Source: Mycobacteriaceae bacterium (GTDB lineage: Bacteria > Actinomycetota > Actinomycetes > Mycobacteriales > Mycobacteriaceae). Taken from it: a stretch of DNA of 6,634 nt. The stretch lies in contig JAFAWC010000151.1 in assembly GCA_019242135.1 (NCBI GenBank), forward strand, positions 1-6,634, written 5' to 3'. Of the stretch, positions 1 to 5,217 are shown in pieces. Position numbers and translations under genes: made by a program. Under the pieces are notes generated by a model, which was not told where the DNA came from, did no database searches, and saw only the letters and a list, made by a program, of their open reading frames with translations. Each line of letters opens with the position of its first letter. Positions within the stretch are counted from its first letter, which is position 1.

Positions 1-874
1 GGCCGAGCGCCGTGTGATAGCAGGTCAGCAATTCCTCGGCGTGCGCCCGCCGAACCGGGACCGGCAGCGCGCAGCCCAGGAAGTACGCGAGGTCGGTCAA
101 CGCGGGTCCCCAGCCGACGGTCTGCCAGTCGACGACTGTCAGCGCCCGGTCCGCGCCGGGCAAGCCGAACAGCATGTTGTCCAACCGGTAGTCGCCATGG
201 ACGAGCCCCCGCGGACCGCCCACCGCGTCTTCGGCCAGGTAGGCGTCGAAGCCGGCGACGAGTCGTTCGCACACCGTGCGATGCCGCGGCGCGATTCGGC
301 TGCCGTAGCGGTCGGCGAATCCGTCGAACAGCTGCACCAGCAGGGCTTGGCTGATCGGCGCGGCGCGGTTTAGCCACGCCGTGCCGGCCAACCTCGGATC
401 GCCGATCGCCGGCCCATGCAGCCGACCCAGCTCGGAGACCGCCAGCCGCGCCCGGTCCATCGTGGTGCCGTCGATCTCATTGCCCACCTCGGCGGGTCCG
501 GCGTCGCCCAAAAGCAGCGCGAACGTCCCGCTGTGCGCGTCGAACGAAGCGTGATAGCACGGAGCGAGCGGACCGACGAGCCGCGGCGCGACATCCGCGT
601 AGAACCTCACCTCACGCTCGTACAATCCGAGCGCGACGCCGGTTTGGCGGCTCAGAGCGTCTGCCGCGGCGATTTTCAGGACCACCGACGCGGGTACCGG
701 CGCGGCGTCGTCATACTCCGGCTCGTATTCCAGCATGACGCGGTAGCACTCGCTCATCTGTCCGGTGCCGATCCGCTCCGCCTGAAACGCCCGGACCGGC
801 GCATTGACCTGAGCGGTCAACCACTCGGTGCTCACGTCGACGCAGCTCTGAATAGTCGCTCGGTCCGCGTGCAT
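1..874 (-). CDS. Aminoglycoside phosphotransferase / ecdysteroid-kinase-like phosphotransferase, C-terminus cut by window edge
   Basis: A kinase-fold small-molecule phosphotransferase, expected to move the ATP gamma-phosphate to a hydroxyl of an unknown substrate in the cytosol. The 291 visible codons are open to the window edge; relatives of about 340 residues suggest that some 50 are missing. Visible motifs are a glycine-rich loop GTGQM (36-40), VVLK with the probable ATP-binding Lys67, a Glu in YEREVRFY (85-92), the Brenner-type catalytic loop HGDYRLDN (226-233; Asp228, Asn233), and VVDWQ (247-251) with metal-binding Asp249. The ATG at 874 has AGGG seven bases upstream and follows the oxidase stop by 9 bases, so the two are probably cotranscribed and translationally coupled. 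The family is secure. The substrate is not: such proteins are often annotated as aminoglycoside kinases without conferring resistance, and nothing here indicates a resistance role. Confidence 0.88.
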   Translation of the reverse strand, partial: MHADRATIQSCVDVSTEWLTAQVNAPVRAFQAERIGTGQMSECYRVMLEYEPEYDDAAPVPASVVLKIAAADALSRQTGVALGLYEREVRFYADVAPRLVGPLAPCYHASFDAHSGTFALLLGDAGPAEVGNEIDGTTMDRARLAVSELGRLHGPAIGDPRLAGTAWLNRAAPISQALLVQLFDGFADRYGSRIAPRHRTVCERLVAGFDAYLAEDAVGGPRGLVHGDYRLDNMLFGLPGADRALTVVDWQTVGWGPALTDLAYFLGCALPVPVRRAHAEELLTCYHTALG

Positions 875-883
875 GGTTCGACC

Positions 884-2074
884 CTAGAGTGGCCGGCCCG
901 ACAGCACCGCCGGATTGAGCGTGCGGGGCGACTGGTGCCCCGAAAGTGCCAGTGTGAGATCGATTTCCGAGAGCAGGTTGCGAATCACGTTTGCGACGCC
1001 GTCCGCGCCGCGCAGCGCCATTCCCCATAGATAGGGCCTGCCCAGAAGTACGGCCCGGGCGCCCAGCGCCAGGGCCTTGACCACGTCGGAACCGCACCGT
1101 ATCCCGCTGTCGAACAGCACGGTGAGCTCATCGCCTGCGGCGTCGACCACATCAGGCAGCGCGTCCAACGCTGCGATGGCGCCGTCCACCTGGCGCCCGC
1201 CGTGGTTGGACACGACGACCCCCTGCACACCGTGTTCCCGGGCCAGCCGGGCGTCGTCGGGGTGCAGGATGCCCTTGAGCAGGATCGGCAACGTCGTCAG
1301 CTCACGCAGCGCCGCCACGTCGGCCCAGCTGACCGCCGGATTGCTGAACACCCTCACGAAGTGCAGCACCGCGGCCGTCGGGTTATTTTCGGGCGGCTCC
1401 GGCAGGGCGGCGCGAAACACCGGGTCGGACAGGTAGTTTGCGATCCCGACCGACTTCAGGAAGGGCAGGTAGGCGGTCTGCAGGTCACGCGGCCGCCACG
1501 CCAGCAGGCCCGTGTCGAGGGTCACCACGAGCGCGCCGTATCCCGCCGCCTCGGCGCGCGCGACGAAGCTGGCGGTCAGCTCCGGGTCGTTCGGCCAGTA
1601 CAGCTGAAACCAGCGGGGCACCTCTTTTGGGTCGTGGCCGGCCGAGGCGATGTCTTCCATCGAGTACGACGCCGCCGTGGAGGCCACGAATCCGATGCCC
1701 GCCGCGGCGGCCCCGCGCGCGGCAGCCAGTTCGCCGTCGGGGTGCACGATCGACTGCACCCCGATCGGCGCCAACAACACGGGTGCCGCGTGCTGCACGC
1801 CGAAGATCTCGGTGCGGATGTCGCGCACCGACACGTCCCGCAGCATCCGCGGCACGATTCGGTGCCGGGCGAACGCGGCACGGTTTTCGCGTTCGGTGTC
1901 CTCGGTGCCTGCGCTGCCGAAGACGTAGCCGTGTGCGCCGGGGTCCATCGCCGCCGACGCTTGGCGCTCCAGGTCCGCCCAGCTCATCGGGAAATCGGGG
2001 GTCTGGCCCGCCATCCCCTTGAGATAGACCTCGAACTGGTAGTTGCCGAACAGAGTCGGCTCGGTGTCGGTCAT
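884..2074 (-). CDS. FMN-dependent alpha-hydroxy-acid oxidase, lactate 2-monooxygenase-like
   Basis: A 396-residue member of the FMN-dependent alpha-hydroxy-acid dehydrogenase family (cytosolic TIM barrel). Lactate 2-monooxygenase converts L-lactate and O2 to acetate, CO2 and water; related enzymes yield pyruvate. Visible residues are Tyr50 in GYVFGSAG, the FMN segment APIG (102-105), QLYW (157-160), TLDT (185-188), Lys267 in LLKGI, the catalytic SNHGGRQ (289-295) with base His291 and Arg294, DSGIR (322-326), and phosphate-binding LGRPYLWG (344-351). The N-terminal GNYQFEVYLKG and the WRPRDL...NYLSDPVF stretch (193-219) resemble M. smegmatis lactate monooxygenase (about 390 residues) more than LldD dehydrogenases. 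The ATG at 2074 is chosen because homology begins there and AGGG lies eight bases upstream; the frame stays open for 58 more low-quality codons inside lipT. It sits 17 bases after lipT. Substrate, and oxidase versus monooxygenase activity, are inferred. Confidence 0.93.
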   Translation of the reverse strand: MTDTEPTLFGNYQFEVYLKGMAGQTPDFPMSWADLERQASAAMDPGAHGYVFGSAGTEDTERENRAAFARHRIVPRMLRDVSVRDIRTEIFGVQHAAPVLLAPIGVQSIVHPDGELAAARGAAAAGIGFVASTAASYSMEDIASAGHDPKEVPRWFQLYWPNDPELTASFVARAEAAGYGALVVTLDTGLLAWRPRDLQTAYLPFLKSVGIANYLSDPVFRAALPEPPENNPTAAVLHFVRVFSNPAVSWADVAALRELTTLPILLKGILHPDDARLAREHGVQGVVVSNHGGRQVDGAIAALDALPDVVDAAGDELTVLFDSGIRCGSDVVKALALGARAVLLGRPYLWGMALRGADGVANVIRNLLSEIDLTLALSGHQSPRTLNPAVLSGRPL

Positions 2075-2080
2075 GGCGCC

Positions 2081-2093
2081 GACCCTAGGGGTC
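2081..2093 (-). promoter_or_regulatory. Hairpin covering the ribosome binding site of the oxidase gene
   Basis: The short lipT-oxidase gap contains GACCC-TAG-GGGTC, a 5-bp inverted repeat with a 3-base loop. In the mRNA one arm includes the AGGG Shine-Dalgarno sequence of the oxidase (2083-2086), and the other arm touches the lipT stop codon (2092-2094). Inference: ribosomes finishing lipT would open the stem and couple translation of the two genes. The stem is short, so this is tentative. Confidence 0.35.
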
Positions 2094-3594
2094 AGCGGGC
2101 CAGCGTGAAACCCTCCCACGCCTGCCGGCGCGCCGGATACGGATCGAACTCGACCCGCGAGTGATTGTCGAAGACCATGACCGCCCGGGCCTGGTCGTAT
2201 GTCGGCCAGCCCTCCCCGGGGACGCCGGTCCTGCTGAACCTGCGCCACCGCGACTGGATGTTGTTGCTCACTCGAAGCGCCGACCGTTGGTCGGCGGCCA
2301 ACGTCAGCAGCGAGCCCAACCGGGTGCGGTAGACGTCGAACACCGCAAGCAGCTCCATCGCGTGGGTGGCGCCGAGACCGGACCAGTTCAGGGTGCGCGG
2401 CGCATAGTCGTAGCGGTACATATACGTCGGCGCATGCCTGCTGTGCGCCTCGGCCATCCGCCAGGCCGCCGACCCGAAGAACATGTCAGCACTCAGCTGC
2501 ATGCACGCGTGCGGCTGGGGATAATCCGGATAGGCGGCGGTAATGCGTTGGCGCGTAGCGGGATCGGTGGCACCGAGCAGCCGCTCGATCATCGGCTCCG
2601 TGGTGGGCAGCAGCTTGAGCCAGCGGGTGAACAACCTCGCCTCTTCGGCGTTGTTTCCGACGATCAGCGGAACCTGGTGCGCCTCACCCCGCGCCATCGC
2701 CTGGAACGGGTCGCGGGGCAGATATTCGCCGTCGACGGTCGGACCGATGGCGAACGAACCGGCCATATCGTCGACCGCGCGGTCAAGGAGTTGGTTGAGC
2801 GCCTTGATCAGGCGGCGAGGCTCGGCGTGCATGACCATGGCAGCGGCGTCGCGGCCGTCGCCGCCCAGGATCTCAACGAACTGGGCCGCAAATCTGGCTG
2901 TGGCATCGGTGCGCACCACCATCCCGCTCGCGGGGCTTTCCGAGATCGCGCCGCAAAACAACCCGCGGGCGGCGGGCACCCCGAGCAGGGTTGCGACAGC
3001 GTGGGCACCTGCGCTCTCGCCGAATATCGTCACCCGGGTCGGGTCTCCCCCGAAGGCGGCAATGTTCTCGCGCACCCACTCCAGCGCGAGGACCAGGTCG
3101 CGCAGGAACAGGTTGCTCTCGATCGGGTAGTCCGGCGTGGACAACGACGAAAGGTCCAGGCAGCCAAGCGCTCCGAGCCGGTAATTCACCGACACGTAGA
3201 CGCAGCCCCGCCGGGCCAGTGCTGCGCCGTCGTAAATCGGTGTCGCGGAACTGCCCATCATGTACCCGCCGCCGTGGACGAAGAACAGCACCGGCAGTGG
3301 CCCGTCGGTGCGCGCGGCGGGCGCGACCACGTTGACAGTGAGGCAGTCCTCGCTCATCGGCTGATACTTGTTCACACCGATAAGGGTGTATCTGCGCTGC
3401 TGCGGCGCGCAGAAAGCGAATTCATGGCAGTAGCGCACCCCGCGCCACGGGATCGGCGGCTGCGGCGCGCGCAGCCGCAACCGCCCGACGGGCGGGCGGG
3501 CATACGGGATCGCGCGCCATCGTGTGACCCCACCGCGGGTGAAACCCTCGACCGTGCCACTGGTGGTAACCACCCGGTCATTGCGATCGACCAT
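2092..3594 (-). CDS. lipT: Type B carboxylesterase LipT
   Basis: An alpha/beta-hydrolase of the carboxylesterase B family that hydrolyses carboxylic esters through a Ser-Glu-His triad. In the 500-residue product numbered from the ATG at 3594, I see RAIPYARPPVG (27-37), EDCLTVNV (82-89), the oxyanion-hole HGGG (107-110), the nucleophile elbow FGESAGA (191-197) with Ser194, the acid loop GNNAEEARLF (313-322) with probable Glu318, and GATHAMEL (408-415) with His411. All key residues are present and the length fits M. tuberculosis LipT. The frame extends upstream to 3690, with further ATGs at 3690 and 3660, but the added residues are Arg/Trp-rich, resemble no family N-terminus and would overlap lppI. 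It is divergent from lppI, as in M. tuberculosis, and heads a probable operon with the oxidase and phosphotransferase. The natural ester is unknown. No clear signal peptide is visible. Confidence 0.92.
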   Translation of the reverse strand: MVDRNDRVVTTSGTVEGFTRGGVTRWRAIPYARPPVGRLRLRAPQPPIPWRGVRYCHEFAFCAPQQRRYTLIGVNKYQPMSEDCLTVNVVAPAARTDGPLPVLFFVHGGGYMMGSSATPIYDGAALARRGCVYVSVNYRLGALGCLDLSSLSTPDYPIESNLFLRDLVLALEWVRENIAAFGGDPTRVTIFGESAGAHAVATLLGVPAARGLFCGAISESPASGMVVRTDATARFAAQFVEILGGDGRDAAAMVMHAEPRRLIKALNQLLDRAVDDMAGSFAIGPTVDGEYLPRDPFQAMARGEAHQVPLIVGNNAEEARLFTRWLKLLPTTEPMIERLLGATDPATRQRITAAYPDYPQPHACMQLSADMFFGSAAWRMAEAHSRHAPTYMYRYDYAPRTLNWSGLGATHAMELLAVFDVYRTRLGSLLTLAADQRSALRVSNNIQSRWRRFSRTGVPGEGWPTYDQARAVMVFDNHSRVEFDPYPARRQAWEGFTLAR

Positions 3595-3600
3595 TCTTCG

Positions 3601-3606
3601 ACGGTA
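3601..3606 (-). promoter_or_regulatory. Candidate -10 element for lipT (possibly leaderless)
   Basis: On the minus strand TACCGT fits the mycobacterial TANNNT -10 and ends six bases before the ATG at 3594. Transcription could therefore start at or next to the start codon, giving a leaderless mRNA, which is common in mycobacteria. No good -35 and no strong Shine-Dalgarno are seen. TANNNT alone is a weak signal. Confidence 0.3.
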
Positions 3607-3675
3607 TCGAAGCCAGGCCGATTCGTCCGCGCGGACTCGCCAGCCAGGTTGAGCCGTCATGGCCAACGCAGCGGA

Positions 3676-3681
3676 TACGGT
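3676..3681 (+). promoter_or_regulatory. Candidate -10 element for lppI (possibly leaderless)
   Basis: TACGGT matches TANNNT and ends seven bases before the ATG at 3689, a spacing that would give a leaderless lppI transcript. A GGTGG at 3679-3683 could instead act as a ribosome binding site. TTGAGC at 3649-3654 resembles a -35 but is 21 bases away, too far for a good promoter. Confidence 0.28.
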
Positions 3682-3688
3682 GGCAGGC

Positions 3689-4390
3689 ATGCGTTGCTGG
3701 GCCGCGATACTGTGCGCGCTGGCGCTGGTAGCCGGATGCTCGACACCGCACCCGGGAAGGGTGGGAAATCAGTCTTCACCCACCGCGTCGACGCCGCTGC
3801 CGAGCTCACCATCGCGCTCACCAACGAGCTCACCAACGTCGACCTCGGTGCCGCCGCCCACGACGCCGCCCAGCCCCGGTGCACCCGTCGCCGACGTGAT
3901 GGCGTGGATCGGGGCAGGCGAACCGGCCGATCTCGCACCGTTTCACACCGCCAACCGGGACGGCACCTCCGTCAGCCTCGGCGACAATGTGGCATTCATC
4001 ACTCCGTCGGGCAAAACCCGGTGCGCCACGGACTCGCCCCACACCAAGGCGTTGATCTGCCTTGTGCAACTCACGAACCCGCCACCCCGCCCGCCGGGGA
4101 TCGAGATCCACTGGGCCGGCGGCTGGGTGGATTTCGATGGTCGAACGTTGTCGGTGGGCGGCTTCCACGGCGACCCCGGGCCGTTTGCCAATGGCGATGG
4201 ACCGCAACTCCCCTACGGCAAGACGCTGAAATTCGCTGACTACGAATGTCGTACGGATCAGATCGGCCTCTACTGCGCGGCCGCTTCGCAACAGTCCGCG
4301 GCGCGCTACAGCGACGCGGGAATCGAACCGTTCGGTTGTCTGAAATCGGTGTCGCCCCCGCCCGACGTCGGGCTGCAGTTCAGCTGCTGA
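3689..4390 (+). CDS. lppI: Lipoprotein LppI
   Basis: A 233-residue exported lipoprotein. The ATG at 3689 gives a compact signal peptide: one Arg, a hydrophobic core, and lipobox LVAGC (13-17) with Cys17 as the lipidation site. Prolipoprotein diacylglyceryl transferase, signal peptidase II and then Lnt would process it. An earlier in-frame ATG at 3659 only adds ten residues before this signal. Residues 18 to about 66 form a Ser/Thr/Pro-rich linker typical of O-mannosylated mycobacterial lipoproteins. The remaining domain has six cysteines (112, 124, 187, 196, 217, 233), compatible with three disulfides outside the membrane; the last Cys is the C-terminal residue. LppI of M. tuberculosis (Rv2046) is similar in size and also lies divergent from lipT. 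Molecular function is unknown and I see no enzyme motif. It converges with the Cys4 gene, 18 bases away. Confidence 0.9.
   Translation: MRCWAAILCALALVAGCSTPHPGRVGNQSSPTASTPLPSSPSRSPTSSPTSTSVPPPTTPPSPGAPVADVMAWIGAGEPADLAPFHTANRDGTSVSLGDNVAFITPSGKTRCATDSPHTKALICLVQLTNPPPRPPGIEIHWAGGWVDFDGRTLSVGGFHGDPGPFANGDGPQLPYGKTLKFADYECRTDQIGLYCAAASQQSAARYSDAGIEPFGCLKSVSPPPDVGLQFSC
3804..3838 (+). repeat. 12-base tandem repeat, three copies, in the LppI linker
   Basis: Three consecutive units start with GCTCACCA at 3804, 3816 and 3828; the last two share GCTCACCAACG. They encode successive SSPS, RSPT and SSPT tetrapeptides in the Ser/Thr/Pro linker. The period is a multiple of three, so copy-number changes would keep the frame. 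Probably a product of replication slippage. Confidence 0.7.
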
Positions 4391-4408
4391 GGCGGCCAGC
4401 GCCAGGTC

Positions 4409-4732
4409 TCAGCGCCAGCCGTCGGCCGCTTTCGCCGCGCTCAGCAGTGTGTCGCACAATTCGCGCAACTCCGCTGTTTCGGCGCCCTCGTCGACTGCGG
4501 TGGCGACGTCTTCTGCCGCGCATCGCAGCTGATACACCCGATCCGACAGCCGGGACGCTTCGTCGGCGGACAGCACCACCGTGCCGGCCGGCAACTCGGC
4601 GCCTTTGCCCGCGGCACGCTGCTCGTATGCCCGTTGCCGACACGACTGCCGACAGTATTGCCGTCGGCGCCCCATCCCGGCGTCGATGACATCTCGTCCG
4701 CACCATAGGCACGGCTGTGCGCGGCGGGCCAC
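4409..4732 (-). CDS. Small Cys4 zinc-finger-like protein (Rv2049c-like)
   Basis: A conserved hypothetical protein of 107 residues. The N-terminal third carries CLWC (8-11) and CRQSC (27-31) separated by a basic stretch with GRRRQYC. This Cys-X2-Cys...Cys-X3-Cys layout, followed by RQRAYEQR, resembles small actinobacterial zinc-finger proteins and probably binds one zinc ion. The rest is helical and acidic (about residues 54-102), with a coiled-coil-like appearance. The start is GTG at 4732, the only start codon between the motif and an upstream in-frame stop; no convincing Shine-Dalgarno is present. Position next to rbpA on the opposite strand matches Rv2049c of M. tuberculosis, which I recall as annotated shorter. 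Two other minus-strand frames overlap it but lack any motif. A nucleic-acid or protein contact is plausible, but function is unknown. Confidence 0.75.
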   Translation of the reverse strand: MARRAQPCLWCGRDVIDAGMGRRRQYCRQSCRQRAYEQRAAGKGAELPAGTVVLSADEASRLSDRVYQLRCAAEDVATAVDEGAETAELRELCDTLLSAAKAADGWR

Positions 4733-4769
4733 ACCGACGACTCTAGACGGCCCGCTCGGCTAAGCCCGG

Positions 4770-4776
4770 TATCCTA
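4770..4776. promoter_or_regulatory. Candidate SigA-type -10 usable in both directions
   Basis: The bases TATCCTA sit in the divergent region between the Cys4 gene and rbpA. TATCCT (4770-4775, plus) fits TANNNT, as does TAGGAT read on the minus strand (4776-4771). The plus-strand element could give a housekeeping rbpA transcript starting near 4782; the minus-strand one could start the Cys4 gene about 30 bases before its GTG. No strong -35 is visible in either direction, as is common in mycobacteria. Confidence 0.4.
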
Positions 4777-4784
4777 GGGAGTGT

Positions 4785-4802
4785 CGCGCCGACGGCGGCG
4801 CG
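4785..4802. repeat. 7-bp GC-only inverted repeat next to the rbpA ECF promoter
   Basis: CGCGCCG (4785-4791) and CGGCGCG (4796-4802) are perfect inverted arms around a 4-base loop, directly abutting the GGAAC -35 element. It may be a regulator site. Alternatively it may be a stable hairpin near the 5' end of a longer rbpA transcript begun at the upstream -10. No U-tract follows, so it is not a classical terminator. Confidence 0.5.
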
Positions 4803-4828
4803 GGAACTACCAGCGGGTTTTGTGCGTT
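4803..4828 (+). promoter_or_regulatory. ECF sigma (SigH/SigE/SigR-type) promoter of rbpA
   Basis: GGAAC (4803-4807) and GTT (4826-4828) are separated by 18 bases and preceded by an extra G. This matches the consensus recognised by mycobacterial SigH and SigE and by Streptomyces SigR (GGAAY, 16-20 bases, GTT). rbpA is a known SigR target in Streptomyces coelicolor, so the assignment is biologically coherent: disulfide, heat or envelope stress would raise RbpA. The predicted start is near 4834-4837. Which ECF factor is used cannot be told from sequence alone. Confidence 0.72.
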
Positions 4829-4843
4829 GGTGAGCTGGACGAC

Positions 4844-4876
4844 ATGCGCGGACCTGCAGTGGACGGAGAGTGTTAA
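4844..4876 (+). other. Possible upstream ORF in the rbpA leader
   Basis: ATG at 4844 opens a 10-codon frame, MRGPAVDGEC, ending with TAA at 4874-4876, two bases before the rbpA ATG. It covers the rbpA Shine-Dalgarno, so its translation would affect access to rbpA. Its last sense codon is TGT, a Cys codon uncommon in GC-rich mycobacteria. Its ATG lies under 10 bases from the predicted ECF transcription start and has no strong ribosome site, so expression is uncertain. Confidence 0.3.
4865..4870 (+). promoter_or_regulatory. Ribosome binding site of rbpA
   Basis: GGAGAG lies eight bases before the ATG at 4879. It supports that start over the in-frame GTG at 4870, which overlaps this site and would add three residues (MLT) not found in known RbpA proteins. 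Confidence 0.75.
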
Positions 4877-4878
4877 CG

Positions 4879-5217
4879 ATGGCTGATCGCGTTCTCAGGG
4901 GCAGCCGGCTCGGCGCCGTGAGCTACGAGACCGACCGCAATCACGACCTGGCGCCGCGTCAGATCGCGCGCTATCGCACCGACAACGGTGAAGAGTTTGA
5001 GGTCCCGTTCGCCGACGACGCCGAAATTCCCGGCACCTGGCAGTGCCGCAACGGGATGGAGGGCACCCTGATCGAAGGTGACCTGCCCGAGCCCAAGAAG
5101 ACCAAGCCGCCCCGCACCCACTGGGACATGCTGCTCGAGCGCCGCACTGTTGACGAGCTCGAGGAGCTGCTCAAGGAGCGCTTGGACATCATCCGGCAGC
5201 GCCGTCGGGGCAGCTAG
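4879..5217 (+). CDS. rbpA: RNA polymerase-binding protein RbpA
   Basis: A 112-residue transcription factor that binds RNA polymerase and group 1/2 sigma factors (SigA, SigB), stabilises the open promoter complex and affects rifampicin tolerance. It is actinobacterial and essential in M. tuberculosis. Layout by comparison with known structures: N-terminal tail (1 to about 25), core barrel domain (about 26-71), basic linker with KKTKPPR (73-79), and sigma-interaction domain (about 80-111). Arg79, known to contact promoter DNA, and Arg88/Arg89, known to contact sigma, are present. The sequence from memory is nearly identical to the 111-residue M. tuberculosis protein, differing mainly near the C-terminus; one extra Ser ends it. 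There is a single Cys (56), so no intact zinc site. It is divergent from the Cys4 gene and convergent with ppm1, sharing CTAG at the stops. Upstream lie an ECF promoter, a possible SigA promoter and a possible upstream ORF. Confidence 0.98.
   Translation: MADRVLRGSRLGAVSYETDRNHDLAPRQIARYRTDNGEEFEVPFADDAEIPGTWQCRNGMEGTLIEGDLPEPKKTKPPRTHWDMLLERRTVDELEELLKERLDIIRQRRRGS

Noticed and set aside
1..874. Antibiotic-resistance aminoglycoside phosphotransferase
   Set aside because: It has the kinase-fold motifs, but the sequence looks closer to the ecdysteroid-kinase-like group. It lies in a chromosomal operon with an esterase and an oxidase, and no mobile element is nearby.
711..1097. 128-codon minus-strand frame across the oxidase-phosphotransferase junction
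   Set aside because: Out of frame with both genes, low-complexity Gly/Arg composition. The true frames meet cleanly here with a 9-base gap.
1202..2164. 320-codon plus-strand open frame opposite the oxidase
   Set aside because: No motif, His/Arg/Gly-rich composition; the minus-strand oxidase explains this stretch fully.
2075..2248. N-terminal extension of the oxidase by 58 residues
   Set aside because: The added residues overlap lipT coding sequence, have no family similarity, and the ATG at 2074 has a well-placed AGGG.
3595..3690. Longer lipT starts at 3660 and 3690
   Set aside because: CATG at 3658-3661 and 3688-3691 gives ATG on both strands by palindromy; the extra lipT residues look non-coding and would overlap the lppI start region.
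2161..4239. 692-codon plus-strand open frame antisense to lipT and running into lppI
   Set aside because: It lies opposite a complete carboxylesterase with all catalytic motifs and reads Arg/Pro/Gly/His-rich without a recognisable domain. Long antisense frames are expected in such GC-rich DNA.
4392..4429. Possible terminator hairpin between lppI and the Cys4 gene (GCGGCC ... GGCCGC)
   Set aside because: The stem is only 6 bp with a 26-base loop and no U-tract on either strand; such pairs arise by chance in GC-rich DNA.
4246..4734. Other open frames overlapping the Cys4 gene on both strands
   Set aside because: They are Arg-rich with no motif. Only the 4409-4732 minus frame has the ordered Cys cluster and a balanced composition.
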